This document shows, in pieces, positions 17,159 through 26,472 of a stretch of 64,000 bases of DNA. The notes under the pieces were generated by a model. That model was not told where the DNA came from, did no database searches, and was given only the letters and a program-made list of their open reading frames with translations. Origin of the DNA: Arsenophonus apicola (GTDB taxonomy: Bacteria > Pseudomonadota > Gammaproteobacteria > Enterobacterales > Enterobacteriaceae); assembly GCF_020268605.1 (NCBI RefSeq), contig NZ_CP084222.1, positions 992,001 to 1,056,000 of the forward strand, written 5' to 3'. Positions within the stretch are counted from its first letter, which is position 1. Every line of letters begins with the position of its first letter. A program made the position numbers and the translations under genes.

Positions 17159-17248
17159 TTAATTAATATAAAATCCCTTTTAGGCGTGATACTGGTTTAC
17201 TTTTATTTATCGTATCCGCCTGTACTGGTTTTGATTGTGAAGTGTTGT

Positions 17249-17572
17249 ATGTCAATTTCTCTGACTGAAAATGCGGCAGAGCGTATTCTGACTTTCTTAC
17301 ATAACCGAGGAAAAGGTGAAGGCCTACGTTTAGGTGTAAGGACTTCTGGCTGTTCAGGCATGGCTTATGTGCTTGAATTTGTTGATATCATTAATGAAGA
17401 TGATACTGTCTTTGAAGACAAAGGCGTAAAAGTTGTCATTGATGGTAAAAGTATGATTTACCTCAATGGAACAGAATTGGATTTTGTTAAAGAAGGTCTT
17501 AATGAAGGTTTTAAGTTTAACAATCCTAATAGCAAAAATGAATGTGGCTGCGGTGAAAGTTTTAACGTATGA
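17249..17572 (+). CDS. iscA: A-type Fe-S carrier IscA
   Basis: A-type carrier that helps deliver clusters, mainly in aerobic [4Fe-4S] maturation. From ATG 17249 the product is 107 residues as in E. coli, opening MSISLTENAAERI, with the three conserved cysteines (SGCSG and the C-terminal CGCGESF). The frame is open to 17186 and would add a hydrophobic leader not known in the family, so that start is rejected. Gap to iscU is about 90 bases. Confidence 0.97.
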   Translation: MSISLTENAAERILTFLHNRGKGEGLRLGVRTSGCSGMAYVLEFVDIINEDDTVFEDKGVKVVIDGKSMIYLNGTELDFVKEGLNEGFKFNNPNSKNECGCGESFNV

Positions 17573-17669
17573 GAATTTATTTATTATTTGATAAACCTAA
17601 AGCTGAATAGACGAAGGCTGTGACATAAATTTCCCACTGCCGGTTTCATATTTTCAACCTAGAGCATTT

Positions 17670-18191
17670 ATGGACTATTTTACCCTTTTCGGTCTGCCAT
17701 TTTCATATTCTATTGACCTTGAGCAATTAACTTACCGTTATCAGGAATTACAGCGTCAGCATCATCCTGATCGCTTTGCTAACCAACCTGAAAGTGCCAA
17801 ACTAGGTGCACTCCAACAGGCTGCGACAATCAATGCCGCTTATCAAGCCTTAAAACAGCCGTTAAAACACGCTGAATATATGCTAACTCTATATGATATT
17901 GATATCAATAATGAGCAATATACTATGCATGATACGGCTTTTTTAATGGAACAACTTGCGCTGCGTGAAGAGTTGGCGTGTATCGAAACCAATGAGCAAG
18001 CAGAAGAGGCATTAGCCTTATTTTCCTCTGATTTAGCTAAAACAATAACAAGCTACTTGCAGTAAATGGAAAAACAGCTGAATGATGAACAGTGGACGAA
18101 GGCGGCAGATATTGTTCGCAAACTTCGTTTTCTCGATAAGTTGCAGCAACAAGTTGAACAATTGGAAGAGCGTTTATTCAATCGTTTTTAG
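17670..18191 (+). pseudogene. hscB: Co-chaperone HscB, interrupted by an in-frame TAA
   Basis: HscB is the J-protein that brings IscU to HscA. The frame reads as a normal HscB from MDYFTLFGLPF, with the J-domain HPD motif (HHPDRF) intact, until TAA at 18063-18065 (codon 132). The remaining 41 codons continue in the same frame (MEKQLNDEQWTKAADIVRK ... to TAG 18191) and match the E. coli C-terminus (VRKLRFLDKL). The lesion is therefore a single-codon nonsense change, in the helical domain that binds IscU. An ATG follows the stop directly (TAAATG), so reinitiation making a separate C-terminal fragment is conceivable. Confidence 0.9.
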
Positions 18192-18201
18192 AGTAAATTT
18201 T

Positions 18202-20052
18202 ATGGCATTATTACAAATTAGTGAGCCGGGCATGTCGTCGATGCCACATCAGCGCCGTTTAGCGGCTCGTATTGATTTAGGTACAACAAATTCTTTGATT
18301 GCAACGGTTCGCAGCAAAAAAGCGGAAACACTGCCTGATCCGGCAGGATGTGAATTGTTACCTTCTATAGTCAGTTACCAATCAGCGGCTATTACAGTAG
18401 GTAATCAAGCGAAAGCAAAAGTGGAACAAGATCCGGCTAATACCATTATTTCAGTTAAACGCTTATTGGGCCGCTCATTGACTGAGATCCAGCAACGCTA
18501 TCCTAATTTACCTTATCAATTGACAGCAAGTAAAAATGGCTTACCGTTGATCCACACAGCCATAGGGCAAGTTGATCCTATTCAAGTTTCTTCTGAAATA
18601 TTAAAGTCATTGGTACAGCGGGCAGAGGAAACCTTGAATGGTAGATTAGACGGTGTAGTGATCACCGTGCCTGCTTATTTTGATGATGCGCAACGTCAAG
18701 TAACTAAAGATGCGGCGCGTTTAGCCGGATTGCAGGTATTACGCTTATTGAATGAACCTACTGCGGCGGCTATTGCTTATGGTTTAGATTCACAGCAAGA
18801 GGGCATCATCGCTGTTTATGATTTAGGTGGTGGTACGTTTGATATTTCCATTCTTAGGTTGCAGCGTGGCGTATTTGAAGTGTTAGCAACGGGCGGAGAC
18901 ACAGCATTAGGTGGAGATGATTTTGATCAATTGCTGGTGGATTGGATATATCAACAAGCGGGTATTACTGATCGCCAGGATCATCGCTTACAGCGGCAGA
19001 TTTTAAATATAGCTAGCCAGGCGAAAATAGCATTAACGGCTGATGATCAGACTGAAATTGAAATCAATGGTTGGCGAGGAACCCTGTCAAGGGAGCAGTT
19101 GAACGTATTAATTCGGCCATTGATCCAACGCACTTTATTAACCACTCGTCGTGCATTGAAAGATGCCGCAATTGATATTGATGATATTTTGCAGATTGTA
19201 ATGGTGGGTGGTTCGACCCGGGTACCGTTGGTACTTTCTATGGTTGAGGAATTTTTTGGCCTCACAGCCTTAACTTCAATTGATCCAGATAAAGTTGTAG
19301 CCATTGGAGCGGCTATTCAGGCAGATATTTTAGTCGGTAATAAACCGGATAGTGAAATATTGTTACTTGATGTTACTCCTTTATCGCTTGGTTTAGAAAT
19401 CATGGGGGGATTGGTTGAAAAAGTGATCCCACGTAATACGACACTACCTATCGCTAAGGCGCAGGAATTTACTACCTTCAAAGATGGACAAACAGCCATG
19501 ACATTTCATGTTGTATAAGGCGAACGTGAAATGGTTAATGATTGCCGTTCTTTAGCGCGTTTTACCCTACGTGGAATACCGCCATTGCCGGCTGGAGGTG
19601 CGCATATTCGGGTCGTTTTCCAAATAGATGCCGATGGATTATTGAGTGTTAGCGCGGTAGAAAAATCAACGGGTGTCAGTTCTTCGATTCAAGTTAAACC
19701 TTCATATGGTTTAACCGATGACGAAATTGCCAATATGATCACTGACTCAATTGTCAATGCGCAAGATGATATGGTAGAGCGTCGTCTTACCGAGCAGAAA
19801 GTTGAAGCCAGGCGGTTAATTGAAACGTTACGGGTCGCATTGAAAAAAGATGCTCATTTATTGAATAAAGAAGAAAAAGCAGCGATTGATAAGGCTGTAA
19901 ATGAATTAGTTAACAGCACACAGGGAAGCTCCTGTGTTGCGATTGAAAATGCACTTAAACAACTGGATAAGCAAACACAGGATTTCGCAGCTCGACGTAT
20001 GGATATCTCTATTCGTCAAGCATTGTCAGGTCATTCTGTGGACGAGATATAA
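18202..20052 (+). pseudogene. hscA: Hsp70-type chaperone HscA, interrupted by an in-frame TAA
   Basis: HscA is the specialised Hsp70 that helps release clusters from IscU. Counting from ATG 18202 (MALLQISEPG) the frame spans 617 codons including the final stop, the same as E. coli HscA, but codon 439 (19516-19518) is TAA where E. coli has Gln in HVMQGERE; one C-to-T change of CAA would explain it. The nucleotide-binding domain (DLGTTNS, DLGGGTFDIS, VGGSTRVP) and linker lie before the stop; most of the substrate-binding domain lies after it. The second part can be read from ATG 19531, with AAGG ten bases upstream. Residue Arg at AARIDLGTTNS replaces the usual Gly. Confidence 0.92.
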
Positions 20053-20054
20053 TA

Positions 20055-20390
20055 ATGCCGAAGATAATTTTTTTACCGCATAAAGAGTTATGCCCGGAAG
20101 GGGCGGTTGTGGAAGTGGAGAAAGGTGAATCCATTCTTGATGCTGCTTTACGTAGTGGCATTGATATTGAACATGCTTGTGAAAAATCTTGTGCTTGTAC
20201 AACTTGCCACTGTATTGTCCGTGAAGGCTTTGATTCTCTGGAAGAAAGCTCTGAACTAGAGGATGACATGCTAGATAAAGCATGGGGATTAGAGCCTGAG
20301 AGCCGTTTAAGTTGTCAGGCCATTGTGACTAATGAAGATCTGGTCATAGAAATTCCTAAATACACGATTAATCATGCCAGAGAGCATTGA
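20055..20390 (+). CDS. fdx: [2Fe-2S] ferredoxin of the isc system
   Basis: Adrenodoxin-type ferredoxin that supplies electrons during cluster assembly. The 111-residue product is the E. coli length, with the cluster cysteines in HACEKSCACTTCHC and a fourth in RLSCQA. It starts two bases after the hscA end, so it is in the same transcript and presumably still translated. Intact. Confidence 0.98.
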   Translation: MPKIIFLPHKELCPEGAVVEVEKGESILDAALRSGIDIEHACEKSCACTTCHCIVREGFDSLEESSELEDDMLDKAWGLEPESRLSCQAIVTNEDLVIEIPKYTINHAREH

Positions 20391-20417
20391 TCCTTATATT
20401 TAATTGTAGGAGGGGTG

Positions 20418-20618
20418 GTGAGTTTAAAGTGGACCGATAGCCGTGCAATTGCAGAGGCACTCTATGATAAATATCCTAATATTGATCCGCAAACGGTTCG
20501 TTTTACCGATATGCATCAGTGGATTTGCCAACTAGATGGATTTAATGACAATCCGCAAGCTTCCAATGAAAAGATCCTGGAAGCTATTCTATTAATATGG
20601 CTTGATGAGTATCAATAA
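20418..20618 (+). CDS. iscX: IscX, Fe-S assembly modulator
   Basis: Small acidic protein that binds IscS and modulates its activity. The 66 residues (SLKWTDSRAIAEALYD... LLIWLDEYQ) match E. coli IscX. Two GTG codons are in tandem at 20415 and 20418; the ribosome site TAGGAGG (20407-20413) is better spaced for the second, which also gives the family N-terminus. Last gene of the isc operon, followed by a strong terminator. Confidence 0.95.
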   Translation: MSLKWTDSRAIAEALYDKYPNIDPQTVRFTDMHQWICQLDGFNDNPQASNEKILEAILLIWLDEYQ

Positions 20619-20646
20619 TAGCTGATTAAAAGATTAAATTACCTAC

Positions 20647-20672
20647 AAAGCTGGGAATTGCCAGCTTTTTTA
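20647..20672 (+). terminator. Terminator of the isc operon
   Basis: Perfect stem AAAGCTGG/CCAGCTTT around GAATTG, continuing into a T run, about 30 bases after iscX. Confidence 0.85.
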
Positions 20673-20784
20673 TTATTAACATTTATCGTGCAATGTATGA
20701 ACTCATGATAACCTCTATTATTAATATCTTATATTTATCAATGATTCCATAAACACATATGACAAACTAAGGTGGGAAGAGGGG

Positions 20785-22080
20785 ATGGAAAAGCAGATCA
20801 TGCAAGTCTCGCTATCTTATCAAGCAGCGGCGCCTTGCTGGGGAAAGAATGCATTAATTAGCTTCTGTGAGCAAGGGATAGTTATTCACTTGCAGCCACA
20901 AGCAAAGCTGTGTGCGATCCAAAGTGCAGGTCGTCGATTAGATAGCCAAGGCATTCATCATGTCATGTTAGTAGGTGATGACTGGGACTTGGAAAAAAGT
21001 TGGGCATTTTGGCAAGGTTTTAGAGCACCCAAGGGAGTCCGTTCTATTGAATGGCCAAATTTATCTGAACATGAGAAAAAAGAACTACATTATCGCACAC
21101 GAATTATTGATTGGGTTCGCGATATTATTAATACACCGGCTGAAGAATTAGCGCCTGAGCAGTTAGCGCAGCGCAGTGCCGACTTATTATGTAAAACAAT
21201 AAAGGATAATATCAACTACCGTATCATTCAGGGTGACGAATTAGCAAAACAGAAATATAGTGGAATTTATACCGTAGGCCGTGGCTCGAGTCGCCCGCCC
21301 GCATTACTTGTGCTGGATTATAATCCAACAGGTAATTTAAAAGCGCCAGTATTTGCTTGTTTGGTTGGAAAAGGGATTACATTTGATTCTGGTGGTTATA
21401 GTATAAAACCCTCTTCATCAATGAATTCAATGAAAGCAGATATGGGTGGGGCAGCTATGCTAACTGGGGCGTTGGCCTTAGCAATAAGCCGAGGTTTAAA
21501 ACAACGAGTAAAACTTTTCCTCTGCATTGCGGATAATATGGTCAGTGGTAATGCCTTCAAATTAGGTGATATTATTCGCTACCGTAACGGCAAGTCTGTT
21601 GAAATTATGAATACTGATGCGGAAGGAAGACTGGTGTTGGCTGATGGATTAATCGATGCGGGTAAAGAAAAACCAGCATTGATTATTGACGCTGCAACAT
21701 TAACCGGCGCAGCCAAAATGGCAGTAGGTAACGATTATCAAGCGGTATTAAGTTTTGATGACAAGTTAGTGGCTGAATTGATGTCTGCTGCGGAAATGGA
21801 AAATGAACTCTTCTGGCGTTTACCTTTGGCGGAATTTCATCGTCGCCAATTACCTTCTGCCTTTGCCGATCTAAATAATATTGCATCACCCTCTCATACT
21901 GCTGGTGCCAGCACCGCCGCTGCTTTCTTATCACATTTTGTTGAAAATTATCGTAAGGGATGGTTGCATATCGATTGTTCAGCTACTTATCGTAAATCTG
22001 CCATGAATTTATGGGCGGAAGGTGCAACCGGCATTGGCGTCAGAACTATTGCTAGTTTATTACTGAAAAAGGCAAAATAG
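20785..22080 (+). CDS. pepB: Peptidase B (M17 leucyl aminopeptidase family)
   Basis: Cytoplasmic zinc/manganese aminopeptidase that helps recycle peptides. The 431 residues resemble E. coli PepB (427), including VGKGITFDSGGYSIK, the NTDAEGRLVLADGLIDA signature and the HIDCSATYRK C-terminus. A purine-rich ribosome site (AAGAGGGG) precedes the first ATG. It sits after the isc operon as in E. coli, but with its own spacing and a terminator between. Confidence 0.96.
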   Translation: MEKQIMQVSLSYQAAAPCWGKNALISFCEQGIVIHLQPQAKLCAIQSAGRRLDSQGIHHVMLVGDDWDLEKSWAFWQGFRAPKGVRSIEWPNLSEHEKKELHYRTRIIDWVRDIINTPAEELAPEQLAQRSADLLCKTIKDNINYRIIQGDELAKQKYSGIYTVGRGSSRPPALLVLDYNPTGNLKAPVFACLVGKGITFDSGGYSIKPSSSMNSMKADMGGAAMLTGALALAISRGLKQRVKLFLCIADNMVSGNAFKLGDIIRYRNGKSVEIMNTDAEGRLVLADGLIDAGKEKPALIIDAATLTGAAKMAVGNDYQAVLSFDDKLVAELMSAAEMENELFWRLPLAEFHRRQLPSAFADLNNIASPSHTAGASTAAAFLSHFVENYRKGWLHIDCSATYRKSAMNLWAEGATGIGVRTIASLLLKKAK

Positions 22081-22169
22081 CCATTTCTTGTATGATTATT
22101 TACCAAGAAATTCATTTCTCTGGTAAATAATTAGTTGGCAAGAGAGTATTAATTATAAAGGAAGCTAAA

Positions 22170-22604
22170 ATGGCGGCCGATAAAATCAATCAAACTGCGC
22201 TGATGACAACAATTACAGTGCCAGTCGATAGTGCTATTAAATTGAGCATACTTGAAACCTTACCACAAAAATTAATCAGTGGGCTGTGTCATTTTTTTCA
22301 ACAATATAAAATCATACGCCGTGCTTTTTTACTACAAGCAAAGGATAAGACAACAGCAGAAGAGCCGGTGATGCTTATTGCTTTAGAAATTAGTCTTGGT
22401 TATGAAAAGGAAGGGCAACAATTAATACCACAGTTAGGAAACATAGCGCTTGATTATCTTGAAGATAATCAGTCAATTGATTTTTATTTTTTGCAACCTA
22501 ATGGCACAGGTATTGATCATTTTATTATTCACCATACGCAGCCATTTTATCAACGTAAAATAGGTGGTTGGTTGCGTAACACTATTGCTGTTAAAAATTG
22601 TTAA
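22170..22604 (+). CDS. sseB: Short SseB-like protein (C-terminal domain only)
   Basis: The 144-residue product resembles only the C-terminal SseB_C domain (ending IDHFIIHHTQPFYQRKIGGWLR). E. coli SseB is about 258 residues with an additional N-terminal domain; there is no space for that domain between pepB and this gene. A good ribosome site (AAAGGAAG) precedes the ATG, so it may be expressed as a one-domain protein. Function of SseB is poorly defined (named for enhanced serine sensitivity). Position after pepB matches E. coli. It could be a truncated remnant or a genuine short form. Confidence 0.65.
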   Translation: MAADKINQTALMTTITVPVDSAIKLSILETLPQKLISGLCHFFQQYKIIRRAFLLQAKDKTTAEEPVMLIALEISLGYEKEGQQLIPQLGNIALDYLEDNQSIDFYFLQPNGTGIDHFIIHHTQPFYQRKIGGWLRNTIAVKNC

Positions 22605-22939
22605 ATTTTGCTAGCCATTGTTTCCTTATTGATATCAAGCTGATTTTTATATTTAAATTTATCTAAGCCTAAAACGTTAAAAAGAGTTGAGCTGATTATT
22701 TTGATAATCGAATTTATGGTTTTAAATTTTAGAAAAATGTGATTTAAGCTAAAAAAATAAAAAAATTGTATAAAAAAAATTAACAAAATTTGTCGTCAAG
22801 TGGGCAATTGAATTGCCAATATCTATAATAGCCAGCTATTTTGCCTTAATAAAAATGATGATAAATCTTTTTCTTGGCAGGCAGTATGGATGCAAGGCAA
22901 AAATATCATGATGAAAAATAATAGCTAAGAGGATTTCTA
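22605..22939 (+). other. Intergenic region upstream of ndk, no gene recognised
   Basis: 335 bases, about three quarters A+T, with runs of A and T and no open frame of note. It presumably holds the ndk promoter, which I could not place with confidence. The ndk ribosome site (AGAGGA) is at its end. Confidence 0.5.
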
Positions 22940-23365
22940 ATGACGATGCAACGTACGTTTTCCATTATTAAGCCAAATGCGGTTAAAAAAAATGAAATTG
23001 GTGCGATTTATAACCGTTTTGAGCAAGCTGGATTGGAAATTATTGCAGCTAAAATGGTGCATTTAAATCGTGAACAGGCTGAAGGTTTTTATGCTGAACA
23101 TAAGGGTAAGTCTTTTTTTGCTGGATTAGTCGAATTTATGATCTCAGGCCCCATTATGTTGCAAGTCTTAGCGGGTAAAGATGCTATACAGCGTTATCGT
23201 GATTTAATGGGAGCAACGGATCCCTCAAAGGCATTGGCAGGAACATTACGTGCAGATTATGCAGATAGTTTCACCGCCAATGCAGTACATGGTTCAGATT
23301 CTGTCGTGTCCGCAGAACGAGAAATTGCTTATTTCTTTACTGACGACGAAATATGTCCGCGTTAA
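22940..23365 (+). CDS. ndk: Nucleoside diphosphate kinase
   Basis: Transfers the gamma phosphate among nucleoside triphosphates through a phosphohistidine. The 141 residues include the active-site His117 in VHGSDS and family motifs (RTFSIIKPNAV, GTLRADYA). Two residues shorter than E. coli at the C-terminus. Located between sseB and rlmN as in E. coli. Intact. Confidence 0.97.
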   Translation: MTMQRTFSIIKPNAVKKNEIGAIYNRFEQAGLEIIAAKMVHLNREQAEGFYAEHKGKSFFAGLVEFMISGPIMLQVLAGKDAIQRYRDLMGATDPSKALAGTLRADYADSFTANAVHGSDSVVSAEREIAYFFTDDEICPR

Positions 23366-23414
23366 CAAACAGAAATAGGATATTATTAGCAAAATATTAA
23401 TAAAGTTTGTAAAA

Positions 23415-23455
23415 TGCCATACCTTGTTAAGAGATTTATTGGCAAGGTTATGGCA
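23415..23455 (+). terminator. Hairpin after ndk
   Basis: TGCCATACCTTG pairs with CAAGGTTATGGCA with one bulge around a 16-base loop, 50 bases after ndk. There is no T run, so it may be an RNA stability element rather than a terminator. Confidence 0.4.
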
Positions 23456-23553
23456 TATAATGCTATTAAAAATAATATTTAATCCAATAAATAAAGTTAA
23501 TTGTTATAATACCTACAGTTTTCGCCGAAAAGTGTAATAACGAGGCAATAGAA

Positions 23554-24723
23554 ATGTTTCAATCTAAAACAACAGCACAGTGTGTGCCTTCTTTTTCTCC
23601 TGTCAGCCAATCAGCAAAAGTCAATTTGTTGGATATGGATCGTAAACAGATGCGGCAGTTCTTTAGTGATATGGGGGAAAAACCATTTCGCGCCGATCAG
23701 GTAATGAAATGGATTTATCACCACTGTTATGATGATTTTGATTTGATGACAGATATCAATAAAGTGCTGCGGAATAAATTAAAGGAAGTAGCTGATATTC
23801 GGGCACCTGACATTGCGCAAGAGCTGCGTTCTACTGATGGTACCATCAAATGGGCAATAACGGTCGGTGAGCAACAAGTAGAAACAGTCTATATCCCTGA
23901 AGATGATCGCGCGACACTTTGTGTCTCTTCTCAAGTTGGCTGTGCCCTTGAATGTAAATTTTGCTCAACCGCACAGCAAGGTTTTAATCGAAACTTACGC
24001 GTTTCAGAAATTATAGGCCAAGTGTGGCGGGCTGCTAAAGTTATTGGCTCTTTGAAATCCAGTGGTCGGCGCCCGATTACCAATGTTGTGATGATGGGAA
24101 TGGGAGAGCCCCTATTAAATCTAAACAATGTTATTCCAGCAATGGAAATTATGATGGATGATTTTGGCTTTGGATTGTCAAAGCGACGGGTAACTTTATC
24201 GACTTCGGGTGTAGTACCGGCTCTTGATAAATTGGGTGATATGATTGATGTTGCTTTAGCAATTTCCTTACATGCGCCGACTGACGAAATTCGTGACGAG
24301 ATTGTACCGATTAATAAAAAATATAACATTGAAACCTTCCTGGCCAGTGTCCGGCGCTATCTGACTAAATCTAATGCCAATCAGGGCCGAGTTACTGTTG
24401 AGTATGTCATGTTAAATGGTGTAAATGATAGTATTGAGCATGCACATCAGCTAGCTGAATGTCTTAAGCATACACCTAGCAAAATTAATTTAATTCCTTG
24501 GAACCCATTTCCTGGCGCGCCTTACAGTCGTAGTTCAAATAGTCGTATTGACCGTTTTGCCAAAGTATTGATGAAATATGGTTTTACTACTATTGTGCGT
24601 AAAACCCGTGGCGATGATATTGATGCGGCCTGCGGTCAATTAGCGGGTGATGTTATTGATCGAACAAAACGAACCTTGAAAAAACGTCGGGTTGGTGAAC
24701 CAATTATAGTAAAAGCAGTCTGA
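23554..24723 (+). CDS. rlmN: Dual 23S rRNA/tRNA m2A methyltransferase RlmN
   Basis: Radical-SAM enzyme that methylates C2 of A2503 in 23S rRNA and A37 in some tRNAs. The 389 residues hold the radical-SAM cluster motif CALECKFC, GMGEPLLN, and the catalytic Cys in DAACGQLAGD near the C-terminus. The first 20 residues are less conserved but the ATG has a usable ribosome site (ACGAGG). It needs Fe-S clusters, so it is a client of the partly broken isc system. Confidence 0.97.
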   Translation: MFQSKTTAQCVPSFSPVSQSAKVNLLDMDRKQMRQFFSDMGEKPFRADQVMKWIYHHCYDDFDLMTDINKVLRNKLKEVADIRAPDIAQELRSTDGTIKWAITVGEQQVETVYIPEDDRATLCVSSQVGCALECKFCSTAQQGFNRNLRVSEIIGQVWRAAKVIGSLKSSGRRPITNVVMMGMGEPLLNLNNVIPAMEIMMDDFGFGLSKRRVTLSTSGVVPALDKLGDMIDVALAISLHAPTDEIRDEIVPINKKYNIETFLASVRRYLTKSNANQGRVTVEYVMLNGVNDSIEHAHQLAECLKHTPSKINLIPWNPFPGAPYSRSSNSRIDRFAKVLMKYGFTTIVRKTRGDDIDAACGQLAGDVIDRTKRTLKKRRVGEPIIVKAV

Positions 24724-24740
24724 ATGTTAATTATGTAAAT

Positions 24741-24770
24741 AAAGGGAATTAGATAATAGAATTCCTTTTA
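24741..24770 (+). terminator. Hairpin after rlmN
   Basis: AAAGG(G)AAT pairs with ATTCCTTT, followed by TTA. Lies 17 bases after rlmN. Weak but terminator-like. Confidence 0.4.
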
Positions 24771-24800
24771 TTACCAGCAATATAAATAAATGAGAGTGAT

Positions 24801-25214
24801 ATGATAAGGATATCTATCATTAATATTCTATTGTTAGTGGGTTTATTAATAGGATGTACTAGTATTAATAAAGACGTTGATATTGCGATTGTGACACGGA
24901 CACAGCTAGGCATTGCTTATTTATCAGCAGAGAATTTTCCAGCAGCCTCTTATCATTTTGAGAAGATACTGCTGGCGGAACCGAAAAACGGGATTGCTAA
25001 TTTAGGAATGGCGGTCATTATGCGTCAGCAAAAGCAACCAGCCTTAGCATTAAAATATTTTAAAGTGGCAATTCGTTCATCTGCAATCAATAATAAAAGT
25101 ATACGAGATTATTATTTAGACTTTTTATGCTCTGAAAATGTATCTGAGGAGATGGTTAAACTGAGGAAAGAAGAAGAACGTAGAGGGCTTAATTGTCAAA
25201 ATATTTCCAAATAA
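24801..25214 (+). CDS. pilW: Short PilW/PilF-like TPR lipoprotein
   Basis: A 137-residue product with a lipoprotein signal peptide (lipobox LLIGC, Cys 19) and tetratricopeptide-like helices (RTQLGIAYLSAENFPAASYHFEKIL; ALALKYFKVAI). This and the position between rlmN and rodZ point to the type IV pilus biogenesis lipoprotein PilW/PilF, which usually has about 250 residues. The C-terminal half is missing and no continuation is seen after the stop, so it is probably truncated. No other pilus genes are visible; a role in pili is not supported here. Confidence 0.65.
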   Translation: MIRISIINILLLVGLLIGCTSINKDVDIAIVTRTQLGIAYLSAENFPAASYHFEKILLAEPKNGIANLGMAVIMRQQKQPALALKYFKVAIRSSAINNKSIRDYYLDFLCSENVSEEMVKLRKEEERRGLNCQNISK

Positions 25215-25320
25215 GGTAAGAAATATTATCGGTATGAAGGTTTTTGATTAACTTTATAGATGAAGTTTTTTTGAAAGTCTTCATGATGTTAAAACTCAAA
25301 AAAGACCAATAATTCCGCGA

Positions 25321-26343
25321 ATGAATAGCAAACCTAAAACAGAAAAAACAGAAATCACCGTTGGCCAACGTTTATTGCAGGCGCGGGAAACGCTTGGTCT
25401 TTCCCGAGAAATCGTTGCCGAGCTACTTTGCTTAAAAGTATGCACCGTACGTGAGATAGAAGAGGACAGCAATTCCAATAGTGTTGATCCTACTTTCTTG
25501 CGTGGCTACATTCGTTCTTATGCAAAATTAGTGAAAATTCCAGAAAAAGAAATTCTTGAATTATTGGATAAACATACGCCAGCAAAAGCAGCTGTAGTTT
25601 CTCCTATGCAAAGTTATTCCCTAGGTAAAACGCGCAAAAAACGGGAAGGCTGGTTAATGAAATTTACCTGGCTAATTATCATTATTTGTATTGCTATGGT
25701 AGGTATTTGGTGGTGGCAGGGTTATAAAGTACAAAAACAAGAAATTGCCACTATGGCTGAACAGAATCGCTCGAATGCTGCTCAAATGCCGGCAGAACCA
25801 CCCTCTTCTACGCTTGGCGCAGCAGCTACGACTGAACAAAATAATGTCAATACGCCGTCAACCGAAACTAGTATGCAGCCGGCAACCTCAGCGATAGCTA
25901 ATAATGTCATATCCCCGGTACCTCAATCTCCATTACCTTCTGAAACACTAAAAAATAGTGATATCAATGTTAATACCGAGTCAGTCAATCCGGCAGAAGT
26001 AAAAACAGTACCCTTGCCAGGCAGCATGACCAATAATAGTAATCCAGAACGGAGTAGGGCAGAAGAAGCTGCTGTTGATACTGCTAGTATAGAATCTGGT
26101 GATGGGATTGTAATGAACTTTAAAGGGCAGTGCTGGTTAGAAGTTCGTGATGCTAAAGGCAAAATTTTATTTAGCGGTATGAAAAATGCAGGTCAGAAAC
26201 TTGAATTAAATGGTGAACCTCCATATGAGTTTAATATTGGAATACCCGCCAATGTTAATTTGTTATTCAAAGGTAATTCGGTTGATCTAAATCGTTTTAT
26301 TAAAGCTAATCGTCCAGCTAAGTTTAAATTGCCTGGATTGTAA
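25321..26343 (+). CDS. rodZ: Cell-shape protein RodZ
   Basis: Bitopic inner-membrane protein that links MreB to the elongasome and maintains rod shape. The 340 residues have a cytoplasmic helix-turn-helix (about 15-80, VGQRLLQARETLGLS), a basic juxtamembrane stretch, one membrane segment (about 115-134, ending WWWQGYK), a long Ser/Pro/Thr/Asn-rich periplasmic linker and a C-terminal beta domain (about 265-340, MNFKGQCWLEVRDAKGK). The ATG at 25321 gives the family N-terminus. Complete. Confidence 0.95.
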   Translation: MNSKPKTEKTEITVGQRLLQARETLGLSREIVAELLCLKVCTVREIEEDSNSNSVDPTFLRGYIRSYAKLVKIPEKEILELLDKHTPAKAAVVSPMQSYSLGKTRKKREGWLMKFTWLIIIICIAMVGIWWWQGYKVQKQEIATMAEQNRSNAAQMPAEPPSSTLGAAATTEQNNVNTPSTETSMQPATSAIANNVISPVPQSPLPSETLKNSDINVNTESVNPAEVKTVPLPGSMTNNSNPERSRAEEAAVDTASIESGDGIVMNFKGQCWLEVRDAKGKILFSGMKNAGQKLELNGEPPYEFNIGIPANVNLLFKGNSVDLNRFIKANRPAKFKLPGL

Positions 26344-26395
26344 ATGAATATTGTAAGACAACATCTATAAATAATGATAAATTGTGAACAAATAA

Positions 26396-26421
26396 GAAGC
26401 CATCGTCAATCCGATGGCTTC
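26396..26421 (+). terminator. Hairpin between rodZ and ispG
   Basis: GAAGCCATCG pairs exactly with CGATGGCTTC around a 6-base loop, 52 bases before the ispG start. No T run follows, so readthrough into ispG is likely. Confidence 0.5.
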
Positions 26422-26472
26422 AATTATAGAAATAGCGTAAATTATTAAACATGGATGTTGAGGGAGAGTAAT

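Noticed and set aside
17186..17248. Extended IscA with a hydrophobic leader
   Set aside because: No IscA has such a leader; ATG 17249 gives exactly the family length.
18082..18201. Upstream start for hscA
   Set aside because: The extension runs out of frame through the end of hscB and has no similarity to HscA; the family N-terminus starts at 18202.
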